In this document: positions 1-8,955 of the stretch, in pieces
Position numbering within the stretch: position 1 is the stretch's first letter
Layout: the number at the start of each line of letters is the position of its first letter
Assembly (NCBI RefSeq): GCF_030264275.1
Contig: NZ_CP127165.1
Span: forward strand, 670,001 to 734,000
DNA: 64,000 nt
Origin: Marivivens sp. LCG002
Lineage (GTDB): Bacteria; Pseudomonadota; Alphaproteobacteria; Rhodobacterales; Rhodobacteraceae
Direction of reading: 5' to 3'
Made by a program: the position numbers and the translations under genes
The notes under the pieces: model-generated
The model's input: the letters and a program-made list of their open reading frames with translations, nothing else
Databases searched by the model: none
What the model was told of the DNA's origin: nothing

Positions 1-572
1 TCTGCCTTGAGCGCGGTTTCAAGGGCGCCCATCTCCATCGCAAAGGTCTGGGCATTGGCCGAGACTTCGACACCGGCGAGGTTGTTCTGGGTCAGGACAT
101 CGGCCAAGGTCTCGGCCCATGCAGCCGCGTTGAGGGGCGAGAGCCACGCATGAGGGTCGAAATCGCCATGCCCATGCCCGTGGTCGACTTCGTGCTCGTG
201 TTCCTCGTGGTTCTCGACGTGCCCGATCGCTTCGAGATCGCGCAATGGCAACGGCGTCCACCCTTGGGTTTCGAAGGCTTCGATGATGATCGTCTCGCCA
301 TCGAGGCTCTCGAGAGCCTGCTCCATCCAAGGCGACATTCCTTCGCCCGACCAAAAGACCACATCAGCGCCGTGCAGCATCCGTGCATCCGAGGGCCGCA
401 TCGCGAAATCATGGGGCGAGCCACCTTGAGGTAGGAGCGCGCGGACCTCGACATCTGGCCCGACAACCGCAGAAGCGATCGCTGCAAGCGGTGGAATATC
501 GGTCACAATGGTCAGCGATTGCGCATGGGCGGGCAGCGCAAGGAGCAAAAAGGGCAGGGATCGAATCAGCAT
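1..572 (-). CDS. znuA: Zinc ABC transporter substrate-binding protein ZnuA (3' part missing)
   Basis: Periplasmic zinc-binding component of the ZnuABC high-affinity importer. It reads leftward from an ATG at 572 and leaves the window still open, so about 190 residues are visible. The product starts with a signal peptide (MLIRSLPFLLLALPAHA), continues with a cluster A-1 binding-protein fold (TIVTDIPPLAAIASAVVG, PQGGSPHDFAMRPSDARML with a likely zinc-ligand His), and carries a His/Glu/Asp-rich loop (HVENHEEHEHEVDHGHGHG) typical of ZnuA. It is divergent from zur-znuC-znuB, and a Zur-type palindrome lies in the shared promoter. Manganese binding-protein relatives are possible, but the His-rich loop and the Zur context favour zinc. 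Confidence 0.93.
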   Translation of the reverse strand, partial: MLIRSLPFLLLALPAHAQSLTIVTDIPPLAAIASAVVGPDVEVRALLPQGGSPHDFAMRPSDARMLHGADVVFWSGEGMSPWMEQALESLDGETIIIEAFETQGWTPLPLRDLEAIGHVENHEEHEHEVDHGHGHGDFDPHAWLSPLNAAAWAETLADVLTQNNLAGVEVSANAQTFAMEMGALETALKA

Positions 573-610
573 GGTTCTTCTTGTGCAATTTGAATGGGTC
601 GGATATATGA

Positions 611-628
611 GTTACGTTATAACATCAC
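611..628. promoter_or_regulatory. Zur operator palindrome
   Basis: GTTACGTTATAACATCAC is an imperfect dyad centred on TTATAA (GT.A.GTTATAAC.T.AC reads the same on both strands). It lies 39 bases upstream of the znuA start and 13 bases upstream of the zur start. Proteobacterial Zur boxes have a GTTATA-ATAAC core of this kind, so zinc-loaded Zur would repress znuA and zur-znuCB together. The site lies upstream of the zur start chosen here but inside the coding sequence if the in-frame ATG at 594 were used, which argues for the later start. Confidence 0.8.
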
Positions 629-641
629 AAGGCTTGATTTG

Positions 642-1121
642 ATGACGGGTGCAAAAGGCTTTTCCCACCACGATCACCACAGTTGCGTGCACGATGCGAT
701 TGCCTCTGCCGAGCGCTCTTGTGCGGATCAAGGGCTCCAGCTCACCCCTGTGCGGCGGCGGGCGCTGGAAATCCTGCTCGAGTCGCATCAGGCGATGGGG
801 GCCTATGACGTGCTTGCGCGTCTGGACAAGGACGGGTTCGGCTCGAAACCGCCCGTCGCCTATCGTGCGCTCGGGTTCCTTGTGGACAACGGCTTTGCCC
901 ATCGCATCGAACGGCTCAATGCCTTTGTGGCCTGCACCCATCCCGGAGCGGAGCACGACCCTGCCTTTATGATCTGTCGCAGCTGCCACAAGGTGGCCGA
1001 AGCCGAAGCGCCGCGCGGTGCGCTTCTCAAGGGGAGCGCCGATGAAGCAGGCTTTGTGATCGAGCAAACCGTCATGGAAGCCGAGGGGCTTTGTCCTTCG
1101 TGTCAGGGGGGCAAAGCTTGA
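642..1121 (+). CDS. zur: Zinc uptake regulator Zur (Fur family)
   Basis: Zinc-dependent repressor of the Fur family, 159 residues. It has a winged-helix N-terminal half (LTPVRRRALEILLESHQAMGAYDVLARL; KPPVAYRALGFLVDNGFAHRI) followed by the dimerisation domain with the structural zinc site made of two CxxC pairs (ICRSC, LCPSC) and an H-rich hinge (HPGAEHDP). The N-terminus has HHDHH. An upstream in-frame ATG at 594 would place the Zur operator in the coding sequence, so 642 is preferred. It is the first gene of a zur-znuC-znuB operon; znuC begins within its stop codon, which suggests translational coupling and autoregulation. Confidence 0.92.
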   Translation: MTGAKGFSHHDHHSCVHDAIASAERSCADQGLQLTPVRRRALEILLESHQAMGAYDVLARLDKDGFGSKPPVAYRALGFLVDNGFAHRIERLNAFVACTHPGAEHDPAFMICRSCHKVAEAEAPRGALLKGSADEAGFVIEQTVMEAEGLCPSCQGGKA

Positions 1122-1891
1122 TCCTTCTGGAAGCAAAGAACCTTTCTGCAGGACATGGCGGAGAACAGGCCGTTCTCGAGAACGTGTCCCTGACCATCAG
1201 ACGTGGTGAAATCGTCACCATTGTCGGGCCGAACGGGTCGGGAAAATCGACGCTCCTTCGGTCGCTCATCGGGGCGATCAAACCGACGGGCGGGCGGATC
1301 GAACGGAAATCGGGGCTCAAGATCGGTTACGTGCCGCAAAAGCTCCATATCGACCCGACCTTGCCGATGACCGTGCGGCGCTTTCTCGATCTGCCGCATC
1401 GGGTCAGTGATGCAGCCGCTGGTGCCGCCTTGGTCAAAGCGGGGGCGCCCGACCTTGAGGATCGGCAAATGACCCGTCTTTCGGGCGGGCAGTTCCAGCG
1501 CGTCCTTCTGGCGCGTGCGATCCTGAGCGAGCCCGACCTTCTGATCCTCGACGAAGCAACGCAGGGCCTTGATCAACCGGGGTCCGCGCATTTCTATCGC
1601 CAGATAGAAGAGGTGCGCGATACGCTCGGCTGCGCGGTTCTGATGGTCAGTCATGAACTTCACGTGGTGATGAGCGCATCCGACCGCGTGATCTGTCTCA
1701 ACGGGCATATCTGCTGCGAAGGCTCGCCGGCTGTCGTCTCGGCTGCGCCTGCCTATCGCGAGCTCTTTGGCACGGGGACGGGCGGGGCGCTTGCGCTCTA
1801 TCGTCATGAACACGACCACGATCATGACCATCACCATGCCCACGATGATCATCACCACCCCCATCACAAGCACCACGAGGATGCGCATTGA
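1118..1891 (+). CDS. znuC: Zinc ABC transporter ATP-binding protein ZnuC
   Basis: Cytoplasmic ATPase of the zinc importer. It has Walker A (GPNGSGKST), the ABC signature (LSGGQFQRVLLARA), Walker B (LLILDEATQGLD) and an H-loop (MVSHELHVV). The C-terminus is a His/Asp-rich tail (HEHDHDHDHHHAHDDHHHP) common in ZnuC proteins and likely to buffer zinc. Start choice: TTG at 1118 overlaps the zur stop (TTGA) and follows AGGGGGG at a good distance; in-frame GTG at 1100 and TTG at 1091 are alternatives with weaker ribosome binding sites. znuB starts on its stop codon (TGATG). Confidence 0.93.
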   Translation: MILLEAKNLSAGHGGEQAVLENVSLTIRRGEIVTIVGPNGSGKSTLLRSLIGAIKPTGGRIERKSGLKIGYVPQKLHIDPTLPMTVRRFLDLPHRVSDAAAGAALVKAGAPDLEDRQMTRLSGGQFQRVLLARAILSEPDLLILDEATQGLDQPGSAHFYRQIEEVRDTLGCAVLMVSHELHVVMSASDRVICLNGHICCEGSPAVVSAAPAYRELFGTGTGGALALYRHEHDHDHDHHHAHDDHHHPHHKHHEDAH

Positions 1892-2679
1892 TGTTTGACG
1901 ATTTCTTGGTGCGCGCGGCTTTGGCAGGCGTCGGGACCGCGCTTGCGGCAGGTCTTTTAGGGTGTTTCGTGGTTTGGCGCCGGATGGCCTATTTCGGTGA
2001 TGCAACGGCCCATGCGGCGATCCTCGGAGTGGCGCTTGCTCTGGGGTTCTCGGTTTCGATCTTCGTCGGTGTGGCGGGGATCGCGCTGCTCATGGCGCTC
2101 AGCATCTTTGCACTTACCGGCAAGGGCTATGCGGTCGATACGGTTCTAGGCGTTCTGGCGCACGGGGCGCTGGCAACGGGGCTTGTCGCCGTCTCGTTGA
2201 TCCCAGGCGCGCGAATCAACCTTGATGCCTATCTCTTCGGGGATGTTCTCACCGTTTCCAAAACGGATCTTGCGATTATTTGGGGCGGGGCGCTTGTTGT
2301 AGCGCTTGTGCTTTGGCGGCATTGGTCTGCGCTTCTGACCTCGACGCTGAACCCCGATCTCGCCTATGCCGCTGGGCTGAACCCGAGACGTGAGCAACTC
2401 GTTCTCACGCTTCTTCTTGCTGCCGTGGTGGCGGTCTCGATCAAGGTGGTCGGGGCGCTGCTGATCACGGCGCTTTTGGTTATTCCCGCCGCAACCGCCC
2501 GTGGCTTGTCGCGCACGCCCGAGCGGATGGCGTTCATCGCAGCGGGTTTGGGGGCCTTTGCGGCGTTGGGGGGATTGGGCGTTTCGCTTTATCTCGATAC
2601 GCCCGTCGGTCCCTCGATCGTCGTGGTTGCGGCCGCCATGTTCGGCGGCTCGACCCTCGCGACCGCGATGCGCCGCTAG
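1891..2679 (+). CDS. znuB: Zinc ABC transporter permease ZnuB
   Basis: Inner-membrane permease of ZnuABC, 262 residues, ABC-3 family. Hydrophobic segments run almost throughout (for example [54 protein letters not shown]). The sequences [21 protein letters not shown] and [18 protein letters not shown] are characteristic of metal-type permeases. The ATG overlaps the znuC stop. The gene ends tail-to-tail with dtd on the other strand, the two TAG stops overlapping by two bases, so no terminator separates them. Confidence 0.95.
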   Translation: MFDDFLVRAALAGVGTALAAGLLGCFVVWRRMAYFGDATAHAAILGVALALGFSVSIFVGVAGIALLMALSIFALTGKGYAVDTVLGVLAHGALATGLVAVSLIPGARINLDAYLFGDVLTVSKTDLAIIWGGALVVALVLWRHWSALLTSTLNPDLAYAAGLNPRREQLVLTLLLAAVVAVSIKVVGALLITALLVIPAATARGLSRTPERMAFIAAGLGAFAALGGLGVSLYLDTPVGPSIVVVAAAMFGGSTLATAMRR

Positions 2680-3113
2680 ACGTCCATCCAGATCGTCACG
2701 GGGCCGTCATTGACGAGCGAGACCTTCATGTCCGCGCCGAACTTGCCGCAGGCCGTGGGGATGCCGAGTGCCGCGACATCCTTTTTGAAAAGCTCATAGA
2801 GCCGCTCGCCCTCGTCGGGGTGGGCGGCATAGCTGAACCCCGGACGGTTTCCACGGGATGTGTCGGCGGCAAGAGTAAACTGGCTCACGATCAAGGCCGA
2901 GCCGCCGATGTCGAGGATCGAGCGGTTCATCTTGCCGTCTTCGTCCTTGAAAATGCGCAACTTTGAAATCTTGGCGGCAAGTTGGGCGCTTTTGGCATCC
3001 TCATCCCCGTCCATGGCGCAGATGAGGATCAACAGACCCTCACCAATTTCGCCGATGACTTCCCCGTCGACCTTGACCGAAGCTTCGGTGACGCGTTGGA
3101 GAAGCGCTCTCAT
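2676..3113 (-). CDS. dtd: D-aminoacyl-tRNA deacylase
   Basis: Removes D-amino acids (and mischarged glycine) from tRNA in the cytoplasm. The 145-residue product has the DTD family length and both signature motifs: SQFTL in the middle, which carries the catalytic Thr, and the C-terminal NDGPVT, which carries the cross-subunit Gly-Pro. The start [13 protein letters not shown] is the usual N-terminus; the ATG overlaps the stop of the upstream sugar kinase (ATGA), so the two are translationally coupled. An in-frame upstream start at 3128 would lie inside the kinase gene and is not needed. Confidence 0.95.
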   Translation of the reverse strand: MRALLQRVTEASVKVDGEVIGEIGEGLLILICAMDGDEDAKSAQLAAKISKLRIFKDEDGKMNRSILDIGGSALIVSQFTLAADTSRGNRPGFSYAAHPDEGERLYELFKKDVAALGIPTACGKFGADMKVSLVNDGPVTIWMDV

Positions 3114-4024
3114 AGCTCGTTTGCCCATGGCGGGTTTGCACCCGCGCGCGAGACGGTCACAGCCGCCGCCTGCACCCCAAGGGTCAGCGCCGCGCGGATC
3201 GACGTTTCATCAAGCGTCTTGAGCGCCTGCTTTTCAAGGGCACCGCGCTTGTAGAGCGCAGCCAGAACGCCCGCGTTGAAAGTATCGCCCGCGCCGACCG
3301 TATCAACGACTTCGACTTTGTTGGCGGGGACTTCGACAACGTGCTGGTTGGTATAGCCGACCGCACCTTCGGCCCCTTTGGTGATGCAGACGAGACGTGC
3401 GCCCATGTGCAGGATTTCACGCGCCATGGCTTCGATGTCGTCGCCGCCCATGAGCCAAGCGAGGTCTTCGTCCGAGAGTTTGACGATATCGGCATGACGG
3501 AACATGCGGTCGATGCGGGCGCGATAGCTCTCTTCGTCCTTGATGAACGAGGGGCGGACATTGGGGTCGATCATGGTCACGCGCTTGGTGCTCTCGCGGA
3601 TCATCAAGGCCTCATAGGTCGCACCGCAAGGTTCGACCACCAGTGAGATCCCGCCAAAGAACAGCGCGTCCGCAGTGACGGTCGGAAGGTCATCCATGGA
3701 AAGCATGCGGCCCGCAGTGTTTTCATCATAGAAGGCATAGGTCGCCTGACCGTTGACCAGCTTCACATAGGCCACGGTCGAGGGGCGATCCGAAATCGCA
3801 CAGGCCGAGGTGTCGACCTTGGACTCTTTGAGCGAGTTCAAAAGGATGTCACCGAGGAAGTCGCTCGCGATCCCGGAGAAAAACGCCGAAGGTGCGCCGA
3901 GACGTCCAAGCGCGATGGCCGTGTTGAAGACCGCGCCGCCCGCATAGGGGGCATAGGCGTCTTCACCCGCTTCGGATTTGCGCGGGAGCATGTCGATGAG
4001 GGCTTCACCACAAGACAGGATCAT
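3110..4024 (-). CDS. PfkB-family carbohydrate kinase, probable fructokinase
   Basis: ATP-dependent sugar kinase of the ribokinase/PfkB family, 304 residues. It starts [13 protein letters not shown], has the N-terminal glycine pair motif ([17 protein letters not shown]) and the C-terminal signature [17 protein letters not shown] with the catalytic Asp. Overall similarity of motifs is to bacterial fructokinases, but PfkB substrate cannot be fixed from sequence alone. It is coupled to dtd by an ATGA overlap, an arrangement without obvious functional logic. A start six codons upstream (4042) is possible; 4024 fits the family N-terminus. Confidence 0.82.
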   Translation of the reverse strand: MILSCGEALIDMLPRKSEAGEDAYAPYAGGAVFNTAIALGRLGAPSAFFSGIASDFLGDILLNSLKESKVDTSACAISDRPSTVAYVKLVNGQATYAFYDENTAGRMLSMDDLPTVTADALFFGGISLVVEPCGATYEALMIRESTKRVTMIDPNVRPSFIKDEESYRARIDRMFRHADIVKLSDEDLAWLMGGDDIEAMAREILHMGARLVCITKGAEGAVGYTNQHVVEVPANKVEVVDTVGAGDTFNAGVLAALYKRGALEKQALKTLDETSIRAALTLGVQAAAVTVSRAGANPPWANEL

Positions 4025-4106
4025 TGGGGTCACTTTCTCCAAAAGGCGCCGTTAGCGCAATCATTTGACCAAAGGGGGTGCAAGAATTGCGACCTCAGGT
4101 CAAGTG

Positions 4107-5201
4107 TTATTGATTTTGCGCAGCGATGTAGCCCACAATTCCCGCAGCGATAAGCCCCAAGATGACGGCAAAGGCGATCTTCCACGCAGAATAGGGCCGT
4201 TCGCCCTGAACTTTGCCCGTCTGTCCGTTGACCACAAAACGATAGCTTTTGCCGCGATACTTGTAAGCGGCAAGCCAGACAGGAAGCAGGATATGCTTGA
4301 ACGTCACATCCTTGATTGTGGTATTGACCGAAGACACCCGTTGATGGTCGCCGCCGATGTCGAACTTGATGTCGCGCAAGATGATCGCGTCCATGATCTG
4401 ACGCCCCTCGGTATAGCCGTCGCTCAGATCGACCTGATAGCCCTCGGCCCGAAATCCCGCCAGAAAATCGGCGGAATAGGGCAGTAGGGCCGACAGGTCC
4501 CAAGGCTGAAGTGCATCGGTGTATTTCTTGGGGAGCGAGCGCGAGGCAAGGACAAGCACATCGTCAAAGAACCGTGCGACGCGGCCCGAAACATTATGCC
4601 AGCGTGTCTTGCGGACCTGAACCGTCTCGCGCTTGCCGTCACGGACGACGGTTTGTGTTTCGTAATAGTCGTCGCCGCGTTGGCCCGTGTATTGGGTCTT
4701 GGTATCGGCATCAAAGGTCCAGTAGGGCACATAGATGCCGTTCATCTTGCGCCCCTTGCGCGCATATTCCCTAAGACCGTTCGGAGCGAACCAAAGACTG
4801 CCCAGCCACGCATTCATCGCCTCGTGGGCCTGCGGTTCCGAAAGCGCGAAAGGCACTACGCCTTTGGGCTTGATCTGGCGGTGCGCCCCTGTGTCGGTGA
4901 CGACGGGGGTTGCGCAAAACGGGCATTCGGCGGAGTGGATGCTTTCGTCGAACTCGAAGGAGGCGCCGCAATTCTGGCAGTCCACATTCCGTGTTACTTC
5001 GATTTCGGCCTGCGGCAGCTGGTCGCGGATCGCGGCCTCGAAATCGAGCTCGCGGATGGCTTCCCCCGTAAAAGCGCCCTTTTCCACGGCTTCGGTATTG
5101 CCGCAAAAATCACAGATCAAACGGTCTGCGCCCGGCTCGAAGCGCATATCTGCGCCGCATTGATGACAGGGAAAACGGTGTTCTACGGGTGTTTGGCTCA
5201 T
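4107..5201 (-). CDS. Double zinc-ribbon, C-terminally membrane-anchored protein (YdjG-like)
   Basis: 364 residues. Two four-Cys zinc ribbons sit at the N-terminus: C12/C15/C30/C33 (TFIIB-like) and C75/C78/C93/C96. A soluble beta-rich region follows (residues about 105-335, with YVPYWTFDADTKTQY and HILLPVWLAAYKYRGKSYRFVVNGQTGKV), then one C-terminal membrane segment (AWKIAFAVILGLIAAGIVGYIA). The architecture resembles Bacillus YdjG, which works with the SPFH protein YdjI in recruiting PspA to stressed membranes; an SPFH gene lies 450 bases away. Such proteins are sometimes misnamed as PriA-like helicases because of the zinc fingers; there is no helicase motif. Exact function is unknown here. 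Confidence 0.75.
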   Translation of the reverse strand: MSQTPVEHRFPCHQCGADMRFEPGADRLICDFCGNTEAVEKGAFTGEAIRELDFEAAIRDQLPQAEIEVTRNVDCQNCGASFEFDESIHSAECPFCATPVVTDTGAHRQIKPKGVVPFALSEPQAHEAMNAWLGSLWFAPNGLREYARKGRKMNGIYVPYWTFDADTKTQYTGQRGDDYYETQTVVRDGKRETVQVRKTRWHNVSGRVARFFDDVLVLASRSLPKKYTDALQPWDLSALLPYSADFLAGFRAEGYQVDLSDGYTEGRQIMDAIILRDIKFDIGGDHQRVSSVNTTIKDVTFKHILLPVWLAAYKYRGKSYRFVVNGQTGKVQGERPYSAWKIAFAVILGLIAAGIVGYIAAQNQ

Positions 5202-5286
5202 GGGTCAGATTTTCGAAATTTCGGGTCCGGGGGGCTAACAGAATTTTTTGGGTGGCCGTTAAAGAGCAGTTATTCAAGAGGCAATT

Positions 5287-5649
5287 ATGACGACACAAAC
5301 ACTACGTTCCGAAATTGATGCCGCCCTCGCTGCGCATGATCTTTGGAAGCAGAAATTGACAACGGCCGCCCATAACAAAGACCGCGAGCTTCCTGTCGGC
5401 ACGATCTGCCGAGACGACCAATGCACCTTTGGAAAGTGGTATTACTCACAGCCCGAGGATCTCCGTTTTAGCCGAACGCCCTATATGGTTCGCAAACTTC
5501 ATTCCGATTTCCATCTCAATGCAGGTAAAGTCGCGCTTGACTTGGCTCGGGGCGAATTCGACGAGGCTCTCAAGCGTTTGGAGAGCCCCGCCTATAAGAA
5601 CGCCACCGCCGAATTGACCAAAGCATTGGTGGAGTGGCGCGAAGCGTAA
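5287..5649 (+). CDS. Stand-alone CZB (chemoreceptor zinc-binding) domain protein
   Basis: 120 residues consisting of one CZB domain. The conserved 3His/1Cys zinc site is visible: H17 (AAHDLW), C46 in QCTFGKWYY, and H72 and H76 in KLHSDFH. CZB domains normally sense zinc or hypochlorous acid inside chemoreceptors or diguanylate cyclases; here the domain is free and would need a partner in trans. The gene is divergent from the zinc-ribbon gene and convergent with the SPFH gene, its stop abutting the SPFH stop. It is on the opposite strand from the surrounding stress cluster, so co-regulation is uncertain. Confidence 0.85.
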   Translation: MTTQTLRSEIDAALAAHDLWKQKLTTAAHNKDRELPVGTICRDDQCTFGKWYYSQPEDLRFSRTPYMVRKLHSDFHLNAGKVALDLARGEFDEALKRLESPAYKNATAELTKALVEWREA

Positions 5650-6762
5650 TCAGCCTGCGGGCGGCGGCGGAGGGGGCGGCAGGATCGTAAAGAGCTGTGC
5701 AAGCTCCGCCACATCGCCCGCCGCTTTCCAGCCGTCCTGCCCCGCGGTCCAGACCAGCGTTTCGCGTTTGAGCGCGCCATCGCTAGCCATACGGCCCAAG
5801 GCTGCCTTGGAGAAGGGACCCTTGGTCGCGCCGTTTTCCGCGATATGCCAGACATGTTCGACAGGTGGCGGCGGGGGCGCAACGGGGGCCGCTTGCGGCG
5901 CAGCACCCCAAGGGCCTTGGGTCATTGTCTGTTGGCCCATAGCCATACCCATCGCCGCGCCCATACCTGCACCCATCGCCTGACCCATGGCAGAGCCTTC
6001 GGCGCCCATGGCTTCGGCGGCTTTCCACTTCATGTGATCGTCAAGGTTGCCTGCAATGCCGCGGCTCGTGCGGTCATCCAGTGCCTTTTCGACTGCAGGC
6101 GGGAGCGAGATATTCTCGATATAAAGCTCGGGGATGGTCAGACCGTATTGCGAGATGATCGGATCGATTGCCTTGGCAACCAGAGCGCCGACCTCGGCCG
6201 TATTGGCCGCCATGTCGAGAACGGGAATTCCCGACTGCGCTATGGCGCGGCTGAATTCCTGAACAATGATATTGCGGATCTGGAACGTGATCTCGTCGGC
6301 GGTGAATTCGCCGTCGGTGCCGACGATTTCCTGCATGAACTTGGCGGCATCGCCCACTTTGACCGTATAGGTGCCGAAGGCGCGGATGCGGGTCGGCCCG
6401 AATTCGGGGTCGCGGAGCATGATCGGGTTCTTGGTGCCCCATTTGAGATTGGAGAACCGCGTCGTGTTGATGAAATAGATCTCGGACTTGAACGGCGAGC
6501 GGAACCCGTGGTCCCAATGCTGCAAAGTCGTCATGATCGGCATGTTGTTGGTCTCGAGCATATAGAGGCCCGGAGTGAACACATCGGCGAGTTGGCCTTC
6601 GTGGATAAAGACCGCAGCTTGACCTTCGCGGACGGTGAGCTTCGCGCCGTATTTGATGGCATGACCCTCGCGCTCGAACCGCCAGACCATCGTGTCGCGG
6701 CTATCATCGGTCCAGTGGATGACGTCGATAAATTCGCCTGAGAGAAAATCCAAAATGCCCAT
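5650..6762 (-). CDS. SPFH/YdjI-like (virion-core type) protein with C-terminal GYF_2 domain
   Basis: 370 residues. The N-terminal two thirds are an SPFH-type domain of the YdjI subfamily (MGILDFLSGEFIDVIHW; AIKYGAKLTVREGQAAVFIHEGQ; VFTPGLYMLETNNMPIM; IDPIISQYGLTIPELYIENISLP). A Met/Gly/Ala-rich linker follows (residues about 255-290, repeats such as MGAGMGAAMGMAMG), then a GYF_2 domain (HVWHIAENGATKGPFS... LVWTAGQDGWKAAG) and a proline-rich tail. It contains no membrane segment; such proteins form membrane-associated scaffolds. It is last in a minus-strand run with the XpaC-like, TelA and DUF2927 genes, 15 bases behind DUF2927. The GYF_2 domain probably mediates protein-protein contact. Confidence 0.85.
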   Translation of the reverse strand: MGILDFLSGEFIDVIHWTDDSRDTMVWRFEREGHAIKYGAKLTVREGQAAVFIHEGQLADVFTPGLYMLETNNMPIMTTLQHWDHGFRSPFKSEIYFINTTRFSNLKWGTKNPIMLRDPEFGPTRIRAFGTYTVKVGDAAKFMQEIVGTDGEFTADEITFQIRNIIVQEFSRAIAQSGIPVLDMAANTAEVGALVAKAIDPIISQYGLTIPELYIENISLPPAVEKALDDRTSRGIAGNLDDHMKWKAAEAMGAEGSAMGQAMGAGMGAAMGMAMGQQTMTQGPWGAAPQAAPVAPPPPPVEHVWHIAENGATKGPFSKAALGRMASDGALKRETLVWTAGQDGWKAAGDVAELAQLFTILPPPPPPPAG

Positions 6763-6777
6763 CTGAAATGGCTCCTT

Positions 6778-7749
6778 CTACATCGTCGTTTCGGCCATGA
6801 GTTCGCGGGCGATCTCACGGGCAATAGGGGCGGCTTCGGCGGCGGTCATGCCTGTGCGAAACCGTTTGTCGTAAAGCATCTTGAGCAAAAACTCGTCATG
6901 ACGCGTCAGCGTGCCGAATTCTTCGTTGTCGTTGAAAATCGAAGGGCTGGCACGCGAGTAATCATTGGCAAGGCCCATGCCTTGGGCGAGTTCCTCGTGA
7001 ACGCAGGTAAGGCGCAAGAGGTCGGGATGCTCGCCACGGATGATCGCAACCGCACGGTCGTAGGTGACGCCATCGGCTTTGAAAATCCCGATCACAAGGC
7101 AAAGCTGATCCTTGGGCAGATTGAGCGTATAGCGCACCGTGCTTTCGGACAGACCCGGCGCGATCTGGTTCAATTCGGGGCCAAGTCCGAGACGGTCTTC
7201 CTCGTTCACGATATAGACGTGGAAATTGGCGTTCTGGGCACTTGCACCGAAACTGATCGGGACGCCCGTCAGATCCGAAAGCCGTTTGGCATAGGACTGA
7301 ACGCTCCCGTAATCCTTGGCCCTGATCTGGCTCGGAACGGTGTCGCCGAACGCAAGGCGCATACGGATCGGGGTTTCCCAGCGGCGCAGCTTCGACAAGG
7401 TCGCCTGCGCTTTGAGATCACCGCCGCGCGCCACATATTCATCAAAGAGCGCGATACGCACGAAATTATTGGCAAGCTGGGTGTCGGTGAACGGCGTATC
7501 GGGGCCGCCGCCGTCCGTTCTCAGCAAGCCTTGGGTCAACTGATCCTGTTGCCAGCGGCGGTAATAGACGGCCAGTTCTTCGCTTGCTCCCGTCGGAGCG
7601 GGCGCGAACTCATCGTCAAAGGCATCATCGGCTTGCGGCGCGATGGTGCTCGGGAGCGGCTCGATCGGAGGCGTTTGGGACGGGAGCATGGTGCAGGCCC
7701 CGAGCAAAAGCCCGAGCGTAAGTCCTGCAATATTCGCTCCCGTCCTCAT
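6778..7749 (-). CDS. DUF2927 lipoprotein, metzincin-like
   Basis: 323-residue lipoprotein. The signal peptide ends in a lipobox (LGLLLGAC, Cys19) and a low-complexity acidic/proline linker follows. The C-terminal domain is DUF2927, with VHEELAQGMGLANDYSRASP near residue 255, which resembles a zinc-protease HExx(Q)xxG arrangement, although catalytic activity is unproven. It would be anchored on the periplasmic side, the only obviously extracytoplasmic member of the TelA/XpaC/SPFH run. It starts 3 bases after the TelA stop, so co-expression with TelA is very likely. Confidence 0.8.
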   Translation of the reverse strand: MRTGANIAGLTLGLLLGACTMLPSQTPPIEPLPSTIAPQADDAFDDEFAPAPTGASEELAVYYRRWQQDQLTQGLLRTDGGGPDTPFTDTQLANNFVRIALFDEYVARGGDLKAQATLSKLRRWETPIRMRLAFGDTVPSQIRAKDYGSVQSYAKRLSDLTGVPISFGASAQNANFHVYIVNEEDRLGLGPELNQIAPGLSESTVRYTLNLPKDQLCLVIGIFKADGVTYDRAVAIIRGEHPDLLRLTCVHEELAQGMGLANDYSRASPSIFNDNEEFGTLTRHDEFLLKMLYDKRFRTGMTAAEAAPIAREIARELMAETTM

Positions 7750-7752
7750 ACT

Positions 7753-8943
7753 TTACGAGTTTACCGAAGTCGCGATGGTATCGCCAGTGCCCGTTGCACG
7801 CGCTTTGGCCGATGCCAGCGTCGCTTTGAGCTCGGCTTCCATGGTCTGAAGCTCGGCTTCTGCGGCAGCGCGCTTGCGCTTGCCTTCGTCGGCGATTTCG
7901 AGGCTCTCGTTGATCGTCGCGATAAGGGTCGCGTTGGCCTGCTTGACCGCTTCGATATCGAAGACGCCGCGCTCCATCTCGGTGCGGACGATCTTGTTTG
8001 CATCGCGCAGGTTGTTGGCATTCGCGGTCAAAAGCTCGTTGGTCAGATCATTGGCCTCGCGCACGGCGTTTGCCGCTTCGGCGCTGCGCTGGATGGTCAC
8101 CGCCTGAGCAAGCTGGGTTTCCCAGAGCGGCACAGTGTTGACGAGCGTCGAGTTGATCTTGGTCACAAGGCTCTTGTCGTTTTCCTGAACCAGACGGATC
8201 GAGGGCAGCGACTGCATCGTTACCTGACGGGTGAGTTTGAGATCGTGCACACGGCGCTCGAGATCGTCGCGCGCGGCGCGCAGATCGCGAAGCTCTTGGG
8301 CCTTGATGATGCCCTGATCTTCCGAGGCAGCGGCAACCTCGGCCTCTTTGGCGGGGATCGTGGTGCTGTCGAGTTCTTTGAGCTTTTCCTCGCCCGCCGC
8401 GATGTAAAGCGCCAGCTCGTCATAGAAATCGAGCGTCTTTTCATAAAGAATATCAAGGCTCTCGATGTCCTTGAGAAGCACATGCTCGTGCTTCAGGAGA
8501 TCATCGGTGATCTTGTCGATCTGGCCTTGGATGTCTTCGAAACGCGCGACGAACTTTGCCATCGGTGCGGCGCGGCCAAGGAGTTTCTCCCACCAGCTGC
8601 GCTCGCGGCGCACGTCGAGTTCGGACACCGAAAAGCCGCGGATCGTCGAAACCATGCTGCGGAGGCTGTCGCCTGCAGGACCCACGTCCTTGTTACGCAC
8701 GCCTTGGAGCATCGATTGCGAAATGACCTGAAGTTCGGTCTGGGCACGGCTGCCGAAGGCGATGATCGAACCAGTGTTCGTCATGTCGATCTCGTCCATG
8801 CGCTTTTTGATCTCGGCGCTGGTCGGCTTGTCGGCTGCGTCCAAAGTCACCAGTTCATTCTTGGGTTCGGGAAGAACTGCGGCAGTGATCTTCTCGACTT
8901 CGGCGAGCGTTTGCTCGGCTTGCTTGCGAATATTCTCAGACAT
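7753..8943 (-). CDS. telA: TelA-family toxic anion resistance protein
   Basis: 396-residue cytoplasmic, largely alpha-helical protein of the TelA/KlaA family, first linked to tellurite resistance and later to envelope stress and antibiotic tolerance. Family features include the helical mid-region (RRERSWWEKLLGRAAPMAKFVARFEDIQGQIDKITDDLLKHEHVLLKDIESLDILYEKTLDF, read as several pieces) and the C-terminal VPLWETQLAQAVTIQRSAEA. The ATG at 8943 has a GGAG site just upstream. It sits between the XpaC-like gene (12 bases) and the DUF2927 gene (3 bases). TelA-XpaC pairing is widespread, so a joint role at the membrane is probable. Confidence 0.92.
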   Translation of the reverse strand: MSENIRKQAEQTLAEVEKITAAVLPEPKNELVTLDAADKPTSAEIKKRMDEIDMTNTGSIIAFGSRAQTELQVISQSMLQGVRNKDVGPAGDSLRSMVSTIRGFSVSELDVRRERSWWEKLLGRAAPMAKFVARFEDIQGQIDKITDDLLKHEHVLLKDIESLDILYEKTLDFYDELALYIAAGEEKLKELDSTTIPAKEAEVAAASEDQGIIKAQELRDLRAARDDLERRVHDLKLTRQVTMQSLPSIRLVQENDKSLVTKINSTLVNTVPLWETQLAQAVTIQRSAEAANAVREANDLTNELLTANANNLRDANKIVRTEMERGVFDIEAVKQANATLIATINESLEIADEGKRKRAAAEAELQTMEAELKATLASAKARATGTGDTIATSVNS

Positions 8944-8955
8944 GTTTTTTCTCCG

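Noticed and set aside
594-641. Longer N-terminus for Zur
   Set aside because: It would put the Zur operator in coding sequence and adds residues unlike the family.
5930-6010. Repetitive GCC/CAT-rich stretch that looked like a tandem repeat
   Set aside because: It encodes the Met/Gly/Ala linker of the SPFH-GYF_2 protein and is imperfect; no independent repeat element.
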